From: Massilia sp. METH4
GTDB taxonomy: Bacteria > Pseudomonadota > Gammaproteobacteria > Burkholderiales > Burkholderiaceae_D
Length of the DNA stretch: 64,000 nt
Reading direction: 5' to 3'
NCBI RefSeq assembly: GCF_037094685.1
Contig: NZ_CP146614.1
Coordinates: 2,108,001-2,172,000 of the forward strand
Part shown: piece by piece, positions 27,664 to 36,965 of the stretch
Position numbering within the stretch: the stretch's first letter is position 1
Layout of the letters: every line of letters starts with the position of its first letter
Notes under the pieces: generated by a model
The model's database searches: none
Told to the model about the DNA's origin: nothing
The model's input: only the letters and a program-made list of their open reading frames with translations
Program-made: the position numbers and the translations under genes

Positions 27664-30600
27664 ATGAACGCACCTCACAAGGGTACGGAGCTAGGCAACC
27701 CCGGCATCACCCTCGACGACAAGTGGACGCTCGAACGCGGCCGCGCCTTCCTGACCGGCACCCAGGCGCTGATCCGCCTGCCGATGCTGCAGCGTGAACG
27801 CGACCTGAAGGAAGGCCTGAACACGGCAGGCTACATCACCGGCTACCGGGGTTCGCCCGTTACGTCGATCGACCAGACGGCGATGAAGGCGAAAAAACAC
27901 CTGGAAGCCCACCACGTCAAGTTCCATCCGGGCATGAACGAAGACCTCGCCGCCACCGCGGTCTGGGGCACCCAGCAAGCCAACCTGTTCCCCGATGCGA
28001 AATACGATGGCGTGTTCTCCATGTGGTATGGCAAGGGTCCCGGCGTGGACCGCTGCGGCGACGTGTTCAAGCACGCCAACAATGCCGGCACGTCGGCCCA
28101 CGGTGGCGTGCTGGTGCTGGCCGGCGACGACCACGCCGCGAAATCGTCGTCCACCGCCCACCAGTCCGACCATATCCTGGCGGCCTGCGGCATTCCCGTG
28201 CTGTACCCGTCCTCCGTGCAGGAGTACATCGACTACGGCTTGCACGGCTGGGCGATGAGCCGCTACACGGGGCTGTGGGTGGCGATGAAGTGCGTGACCG
28301 ACATCATCGAATCGGGCGCCGTCATCGACTTCGATCCGGACCGCGTGCAGATCGCCATGCCGGACGACTTCGAGCTGCCGCCGGGCGGCCTGAACATCCG
28401 CTGGCCGGACGCGGTGCTGGACCAGGAAGTGCGGATGAACAGCTACAAATGGTACGCCGCGCTGGCGTACTGCCGCGCGAATAAACTCAACAAGATCATC
28501 TGGGACAGCCCGAAGCCGAAGATCGGCATCATCACGGCCGGCAAGTCCTACCTCGACACGCGCCAGGCGCTGGCCGACCTGGGCATCGACGAGCAGGCCG
28601 CAAGCGACATCGGTATCCGCCTGTACAAGATCGGCATGACCTGGCCGCTGGAAGCGGATGGCGTGCAGGCGTTCGCGCGTGGGCTGGACGAGATCATCGT
28701 CATCGAGGAAAAGCGCCAGATCCTCGAATACGCGCTGAAGGAAGAGCTGTACAACCTGCCGGACGGCCAGCGTCCCCGCGTGGTCGGCAAGTTCGACGAT
28801 ACGGGCGAATGGTCGAACCAGCACCGCAGCGGCCACGGCGACTGGCTGCTGCCCGCCACCTATGAACTGAACCCGGCGCAGATCGCCCGCGCCATCGCCA
28901 GCCGCATCACGCACTACTGCGCCGGCCATCCGGTGGCCAGGCGCGTGCAGGAACGCATCGCCTTCCTGGAAGCGAAGGAACTGGTGCTGAAGAACGTGCC
29001 GGCCAAGGCCAATCCGGAAACGGACCGCACGCCGTACTTCTGCTCCGGCTGCCCGCACAATACGTCGACCAAGGTACCGGAAGGCTCGCGCGCCATGGCC
29101 GGCATCGGCTGCCACTACATGGTGCTGTGGATGGACCGTGAAACGTCCACGTTCACGCACATGGGCGCGGAAGGCGTGACGTGGGTGGGCCAGGCGCCGT
29201 TCACGAACGAGAAGCACGTATTCACGAACCTGGGCGACGGCACGTACTTCCACTCCGGCATCCTGGCGATCCGCGCCGCGGTGGCCGCGAAGGTGAACAT
29301 CACCTACAAGATCCTGTACAACGACGCAGTGGCCATGACGGGCGGCCAGAACGTCGATGGCCCGCTCGACCCCGGCATGATCTCGCGGCAGATCGCCGCC
29401 GAGGGCGTGAACCCGATCATCGTCGTCACCGACGACCCGGACAAATATCCCGACGATTACGCCTGGGCGCCCGGCGTGACGGTGCGCCACCGCTCCGAGC
29501 TGATGGACGTGCAGAAGGAATTGCGCGACAAACCCGGCGTGTCGGCCATGATCTACGACCAGACCTGCGCTTCCGAGAAGCGGCGCCGCCGCAAGCGCAA
29601 CGAATACCCGGACCCCGCCAAGCGCGTGGTCATCAACGAGGCCGTGTGCGAGGGTTGCGGCGATTGCTCGGTGCAATCGAACTGCCTGTCGGTGGAACCG
29701 CTGGAAACGGAACTGGGCCGCAAGCGCCAGATTAACCAGTCCAGCTGCAACAAGGATTACTCGTGCGTGTCCGGCTTCTGCCCAAGCTTCGTCACCGTCG
29801 AAGGCGGCGCATTGAAGAAGCCGAAGAAGGCAGCAGCCGGCGGCGAGATTCCGGCACTGCCGTCGCCAGTGCTGCCGTCGACCGCGCAGCCGTTCGGCAT
29901 CCTCGTCACCGGCATCGGCGGCACGGGTGTGGTCACCGTCGGCCAGATCCTGGCGGTGGCGGCGCACGTGGAAAACAAGGGCGCCGTGGTGCTGGACATG
30001 AGCGGCCTGGCACAAAAGGGCGGGCCGGTGATGTCGCACGTGCGGCTGGCCGACCGCCAGGCCGACCTGCACTCCACGCGCGTGGGCACCGGCAGCGCCG
30101 ACCTGGTGATCGGCTGCGACCAGATCGTGACCGCCAGCCGCGACGCGTTGAGCCGCATGGGCGAAGGCCGCACCTGGGCCGCAATCAATTCCACGGGCGC
30201 CACCACCGCCGCGTTCGTGAAGAACCCGGACTGGCAATTCCCCGGCACCAGCTCGCAGGCGGAAATCCTGCGCGCGTGCGGCGACGACCGCGTGGACTTC
30301 ATCGACGCCGGCCGCATCGCCACGGCGCTGATGGGCGACGCGATCGCCACCAATATGTTCATGCTGGGCTACTGCTTCCAGAAGGGCCATGTGCCGCTGT
30401 CGGAAGGCGCGCTGATGAAGGCGATCGAGTTGAACGGCGTATCGGTGGCATTCAACAAGGCTGCGTTCAACTGGGGCCGCTATGCGGCGCACGACCTGGC
30501 CGCGGTGACGAAGATGGCGGCGCCTGCCCAGGTCATCGAGTTCAAGCGTACGCAATCGCTGGACGAATTGATCACCCGCCGCGTCGAACTGCTGACCGCT

Positions 30601-31215
30601 TACCAGAACACTGCCTATGCCAACGAATACCGCGACTTCGTGGAACAAGTGCGCGCCGCGGAGCAGAAGCTGGGTTCGAAGAAGCTCGCCGAAGCCGTGG
30701 CCCGCTACCTGTACAAGCTGATGGCGTACAAGGACGAGTACGAAGTGGCTCGGCTGCATACCGATCCCGCGTTCCGCCAGAAGATCGAAGGCATGTTCGA
30801 AGGCGAGTACGCGGTGAAGTTCCACCTGGCGCCGCCGCTGCTGGCGAAGAAGGACAAGGACGGCCACCTGATCAAGCAGCAGTTCGGCCCGTGGATGCGC
30901 CATGCGTTCGGCGTACTGGCGAAATTGAAGGGCTTGCGCGGTACGCCGCTCGACGTGTTCGGCTACACGGCCGAGCGCAGGATGGAGCGCGCATTGATCG
31001 GGCAGTACCGCGATACAGTGATGGGCCTGCTGCCGAAGCTCACGCAGGAAAACCTGGCCACGGCCGTGGCGATCGCCCGGATTCCGGAAGATATCCGCGG
31101 TTATGGGCATGTGAAGGAGCGGCACCTGAAGGCGGCGAAGCAGAAGGAGGCGTCGCTGCTGGCCACCTATCGCTCAGGTTCGCGCGAGGCGGCCTCCGCG
31201 TCTCACGCAGCGTGA
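27664..31215 (+). CDS. Indolepyruvate ferredoxin oxidoreductase, fused alpha-beta subunits
   Basis: A 1183-residue fused enzyme. In order: a pyrimidine-binding/alpha-type N-terminal half (GYITGYRGSPVTSIDQTA) and a thiamine diphosphate-binding domain (LGDGTYFHSGILAIRAAV, YNDAVAMTGGQ). Next come cysteine clusters for 4Fe-4S binding (CSGCPHN; CEGCGDCSVQSNC; CNKDYSCVSGFCPSF) and a gamma-type domain (GILVTGIGGTGVVTVGQILAVAA). It oxidatively decarboxylates arylpyruvates such as indolepyruvate, and possibly phenyl- and hydroxyphenyl-pyruvate, to aryl-acyl-CoA with ferredoxin. Position after hppD makes aromatic amino acid catabolism likely. No own terminator is obvious for about 220 bases. Confidence 0.93.
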   Translation: MNAPHKGTELGNPGITLDDKWTLERGRAFLTGTQALIRLPMLQRERDLKEGLNTAGYITGYRGSPVTSIDQTAMKAKKHLEAHHVKFHPGMNEDLAATAVWGTQQANLFPDAKYDGVFSMWYGKGPGVDRCGDVFKHANNAGTSAHGGVLVLAGDDHAAKSSSTAHQSDHILAACGIPVLYPSSVQEYIDYGLHGWAMSRYTGLWVAMKCVTDIIESGAVIDFDPDRVQIAMPDDFELPPGGLNIRWPDAVLDQEVRMNSYKWYAALAYCRANKLNKIIWDSPKPKIGIITAGKSYLDTRQALADLGIDEQAASDIGIRLYKIGMTWPLEADGVQAFARGLDEIIVIEEKRQILEYALKEELYNLPDGQRPRVVGKFDDTGEWSNQHRSGHGDWLLPATYELNPAQIARAIASRITHYCAGHPVARRVQERIAFLEAKELVLKNVPAKANPETDRTPYFCSGCPHNTSTKVPEGSRAMAGIGCHYMVLWMDRETSTFTHMGAEGVTWVGQAPFTNEKHVFTNLGDGTYFHSGILAIRAAVAAKVNITYKILYNDAVAMTGGQNVDGPLDPGMISRQIAAEGVNPIIVVTDDPDKYPDDYAWAPGVTVRHRSELMDVQKELRDKPGVSAMIYDQTCASEKRRRRKRNEYPDPAKRVVINEAVCEGCGDCSVQSNCLSVEPLETELGRKRQINQSSCNKDYSCVSGFCPSFVTVEGGALKKPKKAAAGGEIPALPSPVLPSTAQPFGILVTGIGGTGVVTVGQILAVAAHVENKGAVVLDMSGLAQKGGPVMSHVRLADRQADLHSTRVGTGSADLVIGCDQIVTASRDALSRMGEGRTWAAINSTGATTAAFVKNPDWQFPGTSSQAEILRACGDDRVDFIDAGRIATALMGDAIATNMFMLGYCFQKGHVPLSEGALMKAIELNGVSVAFNKAAFNWGRYAAHDLAAVTKMAAPAQVIEFKRTQSLDELITRRVELLTAYQNTAYANEYRDFVEQVRAAEQKLGSKKLAEAVARYLYKLMAYKDEYEVARLHTDPAFRQKIEGMFEGEYAVKFHLAPPLLAKKDKDGHLIKQQFGPWMRHAFGVLAKLKGLRGTPLDVFGYTAERRMERALIGQYRDTVMGLLPKLTQENLATAVAIARIPEDIRGYGHVKERHLKAAKQKEASLLATYRSGSREAASASHAA

Positions 31216-31390
31216 CAGCCGGCGGCTGCGGGCCTTGCCCCCGCGGCCGTTGCGCTGCTATCGTTATGCAAGGATCGTTGACAACCGCCCGGGAATTGTC
31301 GGGCAACGCATAAGCAATCACGAAAGGCTTCGTTCGAAAAAGACACGCTCGTACGTATGATGCGGTTCCCACAAGGACCAGCCGGGGCAT

Positions 31391-31474
31391 TACAGATGAA
31401 CAACATGTAAGTCTATAATGCTTCGGCCGCGGCGGAACCGGCACGCGATCCGTGCCGCGTTCCGCCTTTTTTAT
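31391..31474 (+). terminator. Strong hairpin terminator just after a perfect -10 box
   Basis: GGCGGAAC (31431-31438) pairs with GTTCCGCC (31460-31467), with an inner GGCACG/CGTGCC stem, followed by TTTTTT. It should terminate the iorAB transcript. A consensus TATAAT (31415-31420), with weak TTACAG 18 bases before, lies directly upstream. Any transcript starting there would be a 45-base hairpin RNA. Confidence 0.75.
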
Positions 31475-31506
31475 CGGTCGACCCGACCCTCACCGGAGCC
31501 TTGTAG

Positions 31507-33276
31507 ATGATTCGCACCGCCCTGTCGCTTGCCTTGCTCGCCGTTGTTCCCGCCGTCCATGCCGTCCCCGATCTCGCCACCGTCTCGGAACGCTCCGGCT
31601 TCCAGGCCACCGGCCGCTACGACGAAGTGATCCGGCTGTGCGCGGACTTCCAGAAGGCATATCCGAAGGCGGTGCGCTGCTTCGAGTTCGGGCGCACGCC
31701 GGAAGGGCGGCCGATGCTGGCGCTGGCCGTGTCGAAGTCCGGTGCGCTGACGGCCGACGCGGCGAAGAAGAAGAACATCCCCGTGCTGCTGGTGCAGGGC
31801 GGCATCCACGCCGGCGAGATCGACGGCAAGGATGCCGGCTTCCTCGCGCTGCGCCACGCCCTCGACGGCAAGATCGCCCAGGGTACGCTGGACAAGCAGG
31901 TGCTGCTGTTCGTCCCCGTATTCAATGTGGATGGCCACGAGCGCTTTGGCAAGAACAACCGCCCGAACCAGCGCGGCCCCGTGGAGATGGGCTGGCGCGT
32001 CACCGCGCAGAACTACAACCTGAACCGCGACTATGTGAAGGCCGACGCGCCCGAGATGCAGGCGATGCTGGCGCTCGTGAACGCGTGGGACCCGCTGGCC
32101 TACGTCGACCTGCACGTGACCGACGGCGCCAAGTTCGAACCCGATGTGTCGATCCAGGTCGAACCCGTGCACGCCGGCGACGAAGCGTTGAGGGTGGCCG
32201 GCACCGCGCTGCGCGACAATGTGATCGCGGACCTGCGCCAGCAGGGCTCGGACCCGAAACACTTCTATATCTCGTTCGCCAAGACCGATGAGCCGCAGTC
32301 GGGCTTCGTCGATGAAATGTCCGGCGCGCGCTACTCGACCGGCTATTTTCACCTGCGCAATCGCTTCGGCATGCTGGTCGAGACGCATTCGTGGAAGGAC
32401 TACCCCACGCGCGTGAAGATCACCTACAACACGATCGTGTCGCTGCTGAATCAGGTAGCGCAGCATGGTGGCGAATGGCGCAAGGCGGCGCTGGCGGCCG
32501 ATGCCCGTACAGTAGCGATGGCGGGGCAGGCGCCTGGCTTCGATTTCCCGCTCAGCTACAAGACCACCGACAAGACGCAGACGATCGATTTCCGCGGCTA
32601 TGAGTACAAGCGCGTGCCGTCCGACGTGTCGGGCGGGATCTGGACGCAGTACGATGAAACGAAGCCGCAATTGTGGAAGGTGCCGCTGCGCGACGAGATC
32701 GTGCCCGACTTCGTCATCAAGGCGCCGGCGGCCGGCTACCTGGTGCCTGCCGCGCAGGCCGCCGCCGTGGGCGCCAAGCTGAAGCAGCACGGCGTGGCGT
32801 TCAAGGTGCTGTCCACGGCACCCGGCAAGGTCGATGTCGAAGCGTTCCGCGCCACGAAGACGAAGCTGACGCCGCAATCGTTCGAAGGCCACCAGATGCT
32901 GGCGGTGGAAGGATCATGGAATGCCGAGGCGCGCGAGGTGGGCGCCGGGTCGCTGTTCGTGCCGATCGCCCAGCCGAAGGCGCGCCTGGTGATGACGATG
33001 CTGGAACCGCAGGGCGCGGACTCGCTGCTGGCCTGGGGCATGTTCAATACCGCCTTCGAGCGCAAGGAGTACATGGAGGAATATGTCGCCGAGGAAGTGG
33101 CGCGCGAACAGCTGAAGGACCCGGCCGTGGCGGCCGACTTCAAGGAACGGCTGGACAACGACGCCGAGTTCGCGAAGAGCACGCACAAGCGGCTGGAGTT
33201 CTTCGCGAAACGACACCCCTCGTGGGATGAGCGGTTCAATCTGTATCCGGTGTATCGGACGGACCGGAAATTCTGA
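31507..33276 (+). CDS. M14-family zinc carboxypeptidase, secreted
   Basis: A 589-residue protein with a Sec signal peptide (IRTALSLALLAVVPAVHA). The M14 zinc site is H-x2-E in QGGIHAGEIDGKD (near residue 100), with a distant third ligand His in YVDLHVTDG. The catalytic Glu is in MLVETHSWKDYPTR. Substrate-binding NVDGHERFGKNNRPNQRG and NYNLNRDYVKAD are also typical. The C-terminal 230 residues form an extra domain with no identity I can name. It should trim peptides in the periplasm or outside. It ends before the large hairpin at 33354. Confidence 0.88.
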   Translation: MIRTALSLALLAVVPAVHAVPDLATVSERSGFQATGRYDEVIRLCADFQKAYPKAVRCFEFGRTPEGRPMLALAVSKSGALTADAAKKKNIPVLLVQGGIHAGEIDGKDAGFLALRHALDGKIAQGTLDKQVLLFVPVFNVDGHERFGKNNRPNQRGPVEMGWRVTAQNYNLNRDYVKADAPEMQAMLALVNAWDPLAYVDLHVTDGAKFEPDVSIQVEPVHAGDEALRVAGTALRDNVIADLRQQGSDPKHFYISFAKTDEPQSGFVDEMSGARYSTGYFHLRNRFGMLVETHSWKDYPTRVKITYNTIVSLLNQVAQHGGEWRKAALAADARTVAMAGQAPGFDFPLSYKTTDKTQTIDFRGYEYKRVPSDVSGGIWTQYDETKPQLWKVPLRDEIVPDFVIKAPAAGYLVPAAQAAAVGAKLKQHGVAFKVLSTAPGKVDVEAFRATKTKLTPQSFEGHQMLAVEGSWNAEAREVGAGSLFVPIAQPKARLVMTMLEPQGADSLLAWGMFNTAFERKEYMEEYVAEEVAREQLKDPAVAADFKERLDNDAEFAKSTHKRLEFFAKRHPSWDERFNLYPVYRTDRKF

Positions 33277-33353
33277 TCGTACCGCTCGCGGCTGACGCTA
33301 ATGCCGCGTTAGTCCCCAACTTTCCGGCATCAGTGTCCGCTACCGGTTGGCTT

Positions 33354-33445
33354 GGTGTCGCACACTTTTTCGCGCAGCGAAAAAGTGTGCGACACCGGTT
33401 TTTTCCTGATGTTGCCGGCTTCGGTAAGGAAAACCGGTGTCGCAC
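33354..33445. repeat. Long perfect hairpin plus third arm (REP-like, GGTGTCGCAC type)
   Basis: A 20-base-pair perfect stem (33354-33373 with 33377-33396) and a three-base loop. The arms start GGTGTCGCACAC and end GCGAC ACC. A T-run (33399-33404) follows. A third arm at 33428-33445 (GGAAAACCGGTGTCGCAC) can pair with 33387-33406 instead. It lies between the convergent peptidase and ttcA genes and may terminate both, but the three-arm form is REP/BIME-like. Confidence 0.75.
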
Positions 33446-33507
33446 CGCTGCGACGGACCGACCTGAAGGTTTCCGACCCCAAGCCGCGAGCGGGCGGCTG
33501 GCCGAGC

Positions 33508-34422
33508 TTATTTCGGCTGCAACGGAATAATCCCCGGCACGGTGGCCGGCGTCGAACACGGCTCCTCGTCGAACGCGATATCGCCCAGCGGATTGGCGAC
33601 GCCATCGGTCTTCAGGTCCGCGAAGCCGAACAGGTTGCGGTCCATCAGGTGCGACGGCACCACGGTGGACAGCGACGAGAATACGCTTTCCACGCGCCCC
33701 GGGTGCTTCTTTTCCCAGTCGCGCAGCATCGCCTTGATCTGCTTGCGCTGCAGGTTTTCCTGCGAGCCGCACAGGTCGCATGGAATGATGGGGAAGCCTT
33801 TCACTTGCGCATAGCGTTCCGTGTCCTCTTCCTTCACATAGGCCAGCGGGCGGATCACCATGTGCTTGCCGTCGTCGGACACCAGCTTGGCCGGCATGCC
33901 CTTGAGCTTCCCGCCGAAGAACATGTTCAGGAAGAAGGTCTCGAGGATGTCGTCGCGGTGGTGCCCCAGCGCGATCTTGTTGCAGCCCAGCTCGTCGGCC
34001 ACGCGGTACAGGATGCCGCGGCGCAGCCGCGAGCACAGCGAGCACGTGGTCTTCCCTTCGGGGATCAGCCGCGTGACGATCGAATACGTGTCCTGGTTCT
34101 CGATGTGGAACGGCACGCCCAGCTCCGTCAGGTAGCGGGGCAGCACATCGGCCGGGAAGTTCGGCTGCTTCTGGTCGAGGTTCACGGCCACGATGTCGAA
34201 GTGGATGGGCGCGCGCTCGCGCAGGGTCAGCAGGATGTCGAGCAGGGCATAGCTGTCCTTGCCGCCGGACAGGCACACCATCACCTTGTCGCCTTCCTCG
34301 ATCATGTTGAAGTCGCCGATGGCCTGGCCCACCAGGCGGCACAGGCGTTTATGCAGCTTGTTGTTCTCGTAGGCGACCTTGTCGGCCGCCTTGTCCGCGG
34401 TTTTGTCTACGACGGCGTTCAT
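33508..34422 (-). CDS. ttcA: tRNA 2-thiocytidine(32) synthetase TtcA
   Basis: A 304-residue PP-loop ATPase that thiolates cytidine 32 in certain tRNAs. The ATP-binding motif is [15 protein letters not shown] (SGGKDS near residues 52-57). Iron-sulfur/sulfur-relay cysteines are in [12 protein letters not shown] and [28 protein letters not shown] is a typical block. It overlaps folB by ATGA (34419-34422), so both are translationally coupled. The last 35 residues are a loosely conserved tail. Confidence 0.94.
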   Translation of the reverse strand: MNAVVDKTADKAADKVAYENNKLHKRLCRLVGQAIGDFNMIEEGDKVMVCLSGGKDSYALLDILLTLRERAPIHFDIVAVNLDQKQPNFPADVLPRYLTELGVPFHIENQDTYSIVTRLIPEGKTTCSLCSRLRRGILYRVADELGCNKIALGHHRDDILETFFLNMFFGGKLKGMPAKLVSDDGKHMVIRPLAYVKEEDTERYAQVKGFPIIPCDLCGSQENLQRKQIKAMLRDWEKKHPGRVESVFSSLSTVVPSHLMDRNLFGFADLKTDGVANPLGDIAFDEEPCSTPATVPGIIPLQPK

Positions 34423-34817
34423 GCTTCATCCTTGATGTGGAAGACTTCGACACCCACGCCTTCGCAGTCGGGGTACACGTCCGGCTTCATCGTCGACAGG
34501 CGCACGGCGCGCACGCGCGGGTGGGCCAGCAGCGCGGTGGCCAGGTCGTCGCACAGCGTCTCCTGCAGGTGCACGTGGCCCTGGGCCATGCGGGCAGCAA
34601 TCGTGTCGCGCATGAAGTCGTAGTCGACCACTTCATGCAGCTCGTCCGCCTTCGGCGTGGAGACGGCCAGCGGGATATACAGGTCGACATTGAACAGGAC
34701 GCGCTGTTCGCCCTTCTTCTCGAATTCGTGCACGCCGATATTGATCAGCACTTCGTAATTGCGCAGGAACAGCCGGCGGCAGTCTTGCAGGCGGGGGTGG
34801 GTGAGGGCGGACAGCAT
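34419..34817 (-). CDS. folB: Dihydroneopterin aldolase (FolB-like)
   Basis: A 132-residue tunnelling-fold protein. Typical elements: [35 protein letters not shown], the catalytic-site [15 protein letters not shown] with [11 protein letters not shown], and the closing [21 protein letters not shown]. It makes 6-hydroxymethyl-dihydropterin for folate. It lies between a pteridine-reductase-like SDR and ttcA in one minus-strand operon, which supports a pterin/folate role. FolX/FolB subtypes cannot be separated with certainty. Confidence 0.88.
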   Translation of the reverse strand: MLSALTHPRLQDCRRLFLRNYEVLINIGVHEFEKKGEQRVLFNVDLYIPLAVSTPKADELHEVVDYDFMRDTIAARMAQGHVHLQETLCDDLATALLAHPRVRAVRLSTMKPDVYPDCEGVGVEVFHIKDEA

Positions 34818-34842
34818 GTTGGAAAAATGAAGTTAAGGGGTT

Positions 34843-35634
34843 TTATTTGGCGAGGAACATCACGTCGCGCGGCAGCGGCAGCAGGTGCTGGCCGCCGTCG
34901 ACCAGCAGCGTGGTGCCCGTCACCGCGCGCGCGGTGGCCGCATACAGCACGGCCGCGGCGATGTCCTCGGGCGTGCTGGAACGGCCCAGCGGCGTTTGCG
35001 CATGGGCCTTGGCAAAGCCTTCCTCGGTCTGGTCGCCGGAAACCATCGTGATGCCGGGCGCCACGCCGACCACGCGCACCTTCGGCGCCAGCGCCTGCGC
35101 CAGCACCGTGGTCGCCGTGTGCAGCGCCGCCTTCGACAGCGTGTACGACAGGTAATCGGGGTTGAGATTGTACAGCTTCTGGTCCAGCAGGTTGACGATC
35201 ACGCCCTGGACACCGTCGGCGATCTGCGCGTGCAAGGCCTGCGCCAGCAGGAGCGGCGCGGCGACGTTGGCACGCATGTGCACATCGAACTTCGCGGTGG
35301 CGAAATCGGTGGCGCTGTCGTAGTCGAACAGCGATGCATTATTGACCACGCATGTCACCGGGCCGAGCGCGTCGACCGCGGCGGGCAGCAGGCGCTTGAC
35401 GGCAGCTTCGTCGGCCAGGTCGCCATGCACCAGGGCGGCGCGGCGGCCCAGCGCCGCGATTTCACGGGCCACTTCCTCGGCTTCCGCGCGCGAGGCACGG
35501 TAATGCACGGCCACGTCCCAGCCGGCTCCGGCCAGCGCCAGCGCGATGGCGCGGCCGATCCGCCGGCCGGCACCGGTCACGAGCGCCACCGGCGCGCCGC
35601 GATGTTTCGTTGTCATTTGGTCGGTTGTCGTCAT
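34843..35634 (-). CDS. Short-chain dehydrogenase, FolM/pteridine-reductase type
   Basis: A 263-residue SDR. The NADP-binding motif is TGAGRRIGRAIALALA, where arginines follow the first glycines, as in PTR1/FolM. Then come NNASLFDYDSATDF, YLSYTLSKAALH holding the YX4K-like catalytic pair, and the C-terminal TPEDIAAAVLYAATARAVTGTTLLVDGG. FolM reduces dihydromonapterin and dihydrofolate. The folB neighbour 25 bases downstream supports that role. ATG 35634 was chosen because of an upstream GAG; ATG 35616 is possible. It is divergent from the methyltransferase gene. Confidence 0.85.
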   Translation of the reverse strand: MTTTDQMTTKHRGAPVALVTGAGRRIGRAIALALAGAGWDVAVHYRASRAEAEEVAREIAALGRRAALVHGDLADEAAVKRLLPAAVDALGPVTCVVNNASLFDYDSATDFATAKFDVHMRANVAAPLLLAQALHAQIADGVQGVIVNLLDQKLYNLNPDYLSYTLSKAALHTATTVLAQALAPKVRVVGVAPGITMVSGDQTEEGFAKAHAQTPLGRSSTPEDIAAAVLYAATARAVTGTTLLVDGGQHLLPLPRDVMFLAK

Positions 35635-35659
35635 TCTCGGATCGTCATTTGGGCATCAT

Positions 35660-35694
35660 TTGGGGCGGCTGGCCCGATTCGCTACAATGCGGGG
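35660..35694 (+). promoter_or_regulatory. Candidate sigma70 promoter giving a leaderless mRNA
   Basis: TTGGGG (35660-35665), a 17-base spacer and TACAAT (35683-35688). A start seven bases beyond the -10 falls on the A of ATG 35695, so the transcript would have no 5' leader. No ribosome-binding site other than GGGG directly before the ATG is present, which fits. Confidence 0.45.
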
Positions 35695-36843
35695 ATGTCT
35701 CTTCCCGCACCTTCCCCGGACGCGCTGGCCGCGTCGCAATCCCTGCAGCAGCAGATCGCCGCCGACGTGGCACGGCATGGCGGCGCGCTGTCCTTCGCAA
35801 CCTTCATGGAAACGGCGCTGTACGCACCGCGCCTCGGCTATTACACGGGCGGTGCGGCCAAGCTGGGCAAGGATGGCGATTTTACAACCGCGCCCGAGAT
35901 GTCGCCGCTGTTCGGCGCCGCGGTGGCGCGTGTTGCAGCCGACATTATCGCCCAAAGCGCTCCGAACATCCTCGAATTCGGCGCCGGCACGGGCAAGCTG
36001 GCGCGCGACGTGCTGACCGAGCTGGCCGCCATGGGTGTCGCGGTGGAGCGCTATGCGATCGTGGAGCTGTCCGGCGAGTTGCGCGCCCGGCAGCAGGAGG
36101 CGCTGCGCGACTTCCCGCAGGTGCTGTGGCTGGACGGTTTCCCGGAAACGTTCGACGGCGTGGTGCTGGGCAACGAAGTGCTCGATGCCATGCCCGTGCA
36201 CCTGGTCACGAAGACGGCGGCCGGCTGGCGGGAACAATGCGTGACGGTGACGGAAGGGCGCTTCGACTACGTGGCCGCCGACCTGTCGCCCGGACTGCAA
36301 GCGCAGATTGCACGGCAGATCCCCGACCAGGACACCCTGCCGGAAGGCTATGTGACGGAGCTGCACGGCACCGCGTGCGGCTTCATGGGCACGCTGGGCG
36401 CATTGCTGGCCCGCGGCCGCGGCGCCGCGATCCTGCTCGACTATGGTTTCCCGGCGCCCGAGTTCTATCACCCGGACCGGTCGGCGGGCACGCTGATGTG
36501 CCACTACCGCCACCATGCGCATCCCGATCCGTTCTACCTGCCCGGCTTGCAGGACATCACCGCGCACGTGGATTTCACCGCCATGGCCCTGGCCGCCCAG
36601 GATGCGGGCGCTGAAGTGCTGGCCTATATGAACCAGGCATCTTTCCTGCTCGCCGCGGGCATCGGCGACCTGCTGCTGCGCACCGATCCGGCAGATACGA
36701 AAGCCTACCTGCCGCAATCGAACGCCGTGCACAAGCTGCTGTCGCCGGCCGAGATGGGCGAGCTGTTCAAGGTGCTGGTGGTGGGCAAGAACGTGGCGTT
36801 GCCGCCGGCCGTGATGGCCAGCGACCGGGCCTGGCGCTTGTAG
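35695..36843 (+). CDS. SAM-dependent methyltransferase, MidA/NDUFAF7 family
   Basis: A 382-residue protein of the DUF185/MidA family. Motif I is ILEFGAGTGKLARDVL. Other family blocks are FMETALYAPRLGYYTGG, GDFTTAPEMSPLFG, the VVLGNEVLDAMPVHL acidic-binding segment and LLDYGFPAPEFYHPDRSAGTLMCHYRHH. The mitochondrial homologue methylates an arginine in complex I subunit NDUFS2; a similar protein-arginine role in bacteria is plausible but unproven. ATG 35695 was chosen at the family N-terminus (SLPAPSPDALAAS); the much longer upstream frame overlaps the divergent SDR. Confidence 0.88.
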   Translation: MSLPAPSPDALAASQSLQQQIAADVARHGGALSFATFMETALYAPRLGYYTGGAAKLGKDGDFTTAPEMSPLFGAAVARVAADIIAQSAPNILEFGAGTGKLARDVLTELAAMGVAVERYAIVELSGELRARQQEALRDFPQVLWLDGFPETFDGVVLGNEVLDAMPVHLVTKTAAGWREQCVTVTEGRFDYVAADLSPGLQAQIARQIPDQDTLPEGYVTELHGTACGFMGTLGALLARGRGAAILLDYGFPAPEFYHPDRSAGTLMCHYRHHAHPDPFYLPGLQDITAHVDFTAMALAAQDAGAEVLAYMNQASFLLAAGIGDLLLRTDPADTKAYLPQSNAVHKLLSPAEMGELFKVLVVGKNVALPPAVMASDRAWRL

Positions 36844-36965
36844 CACGTGGCTGTTGCGGCGCGGCAGATGTGCCGTGTTTCTGTGCGAAAATTGTTATAA
36901 GTTCGGCTATGATGGTTGACCTGGCGCGAAACCCGTCGTGACGCGCGGCTGACAATACTAGAACG

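Noticed and set aside
27691..31125. A 1144-codon open frame antisense to the indolepyruvate oxidoreductase gene
   Set aside because: Its product is rich in Arg, His, Gln and Val without domains, as expected for the reverse frame of a GC-rich gene. The plus-strand gene has clear motifs.
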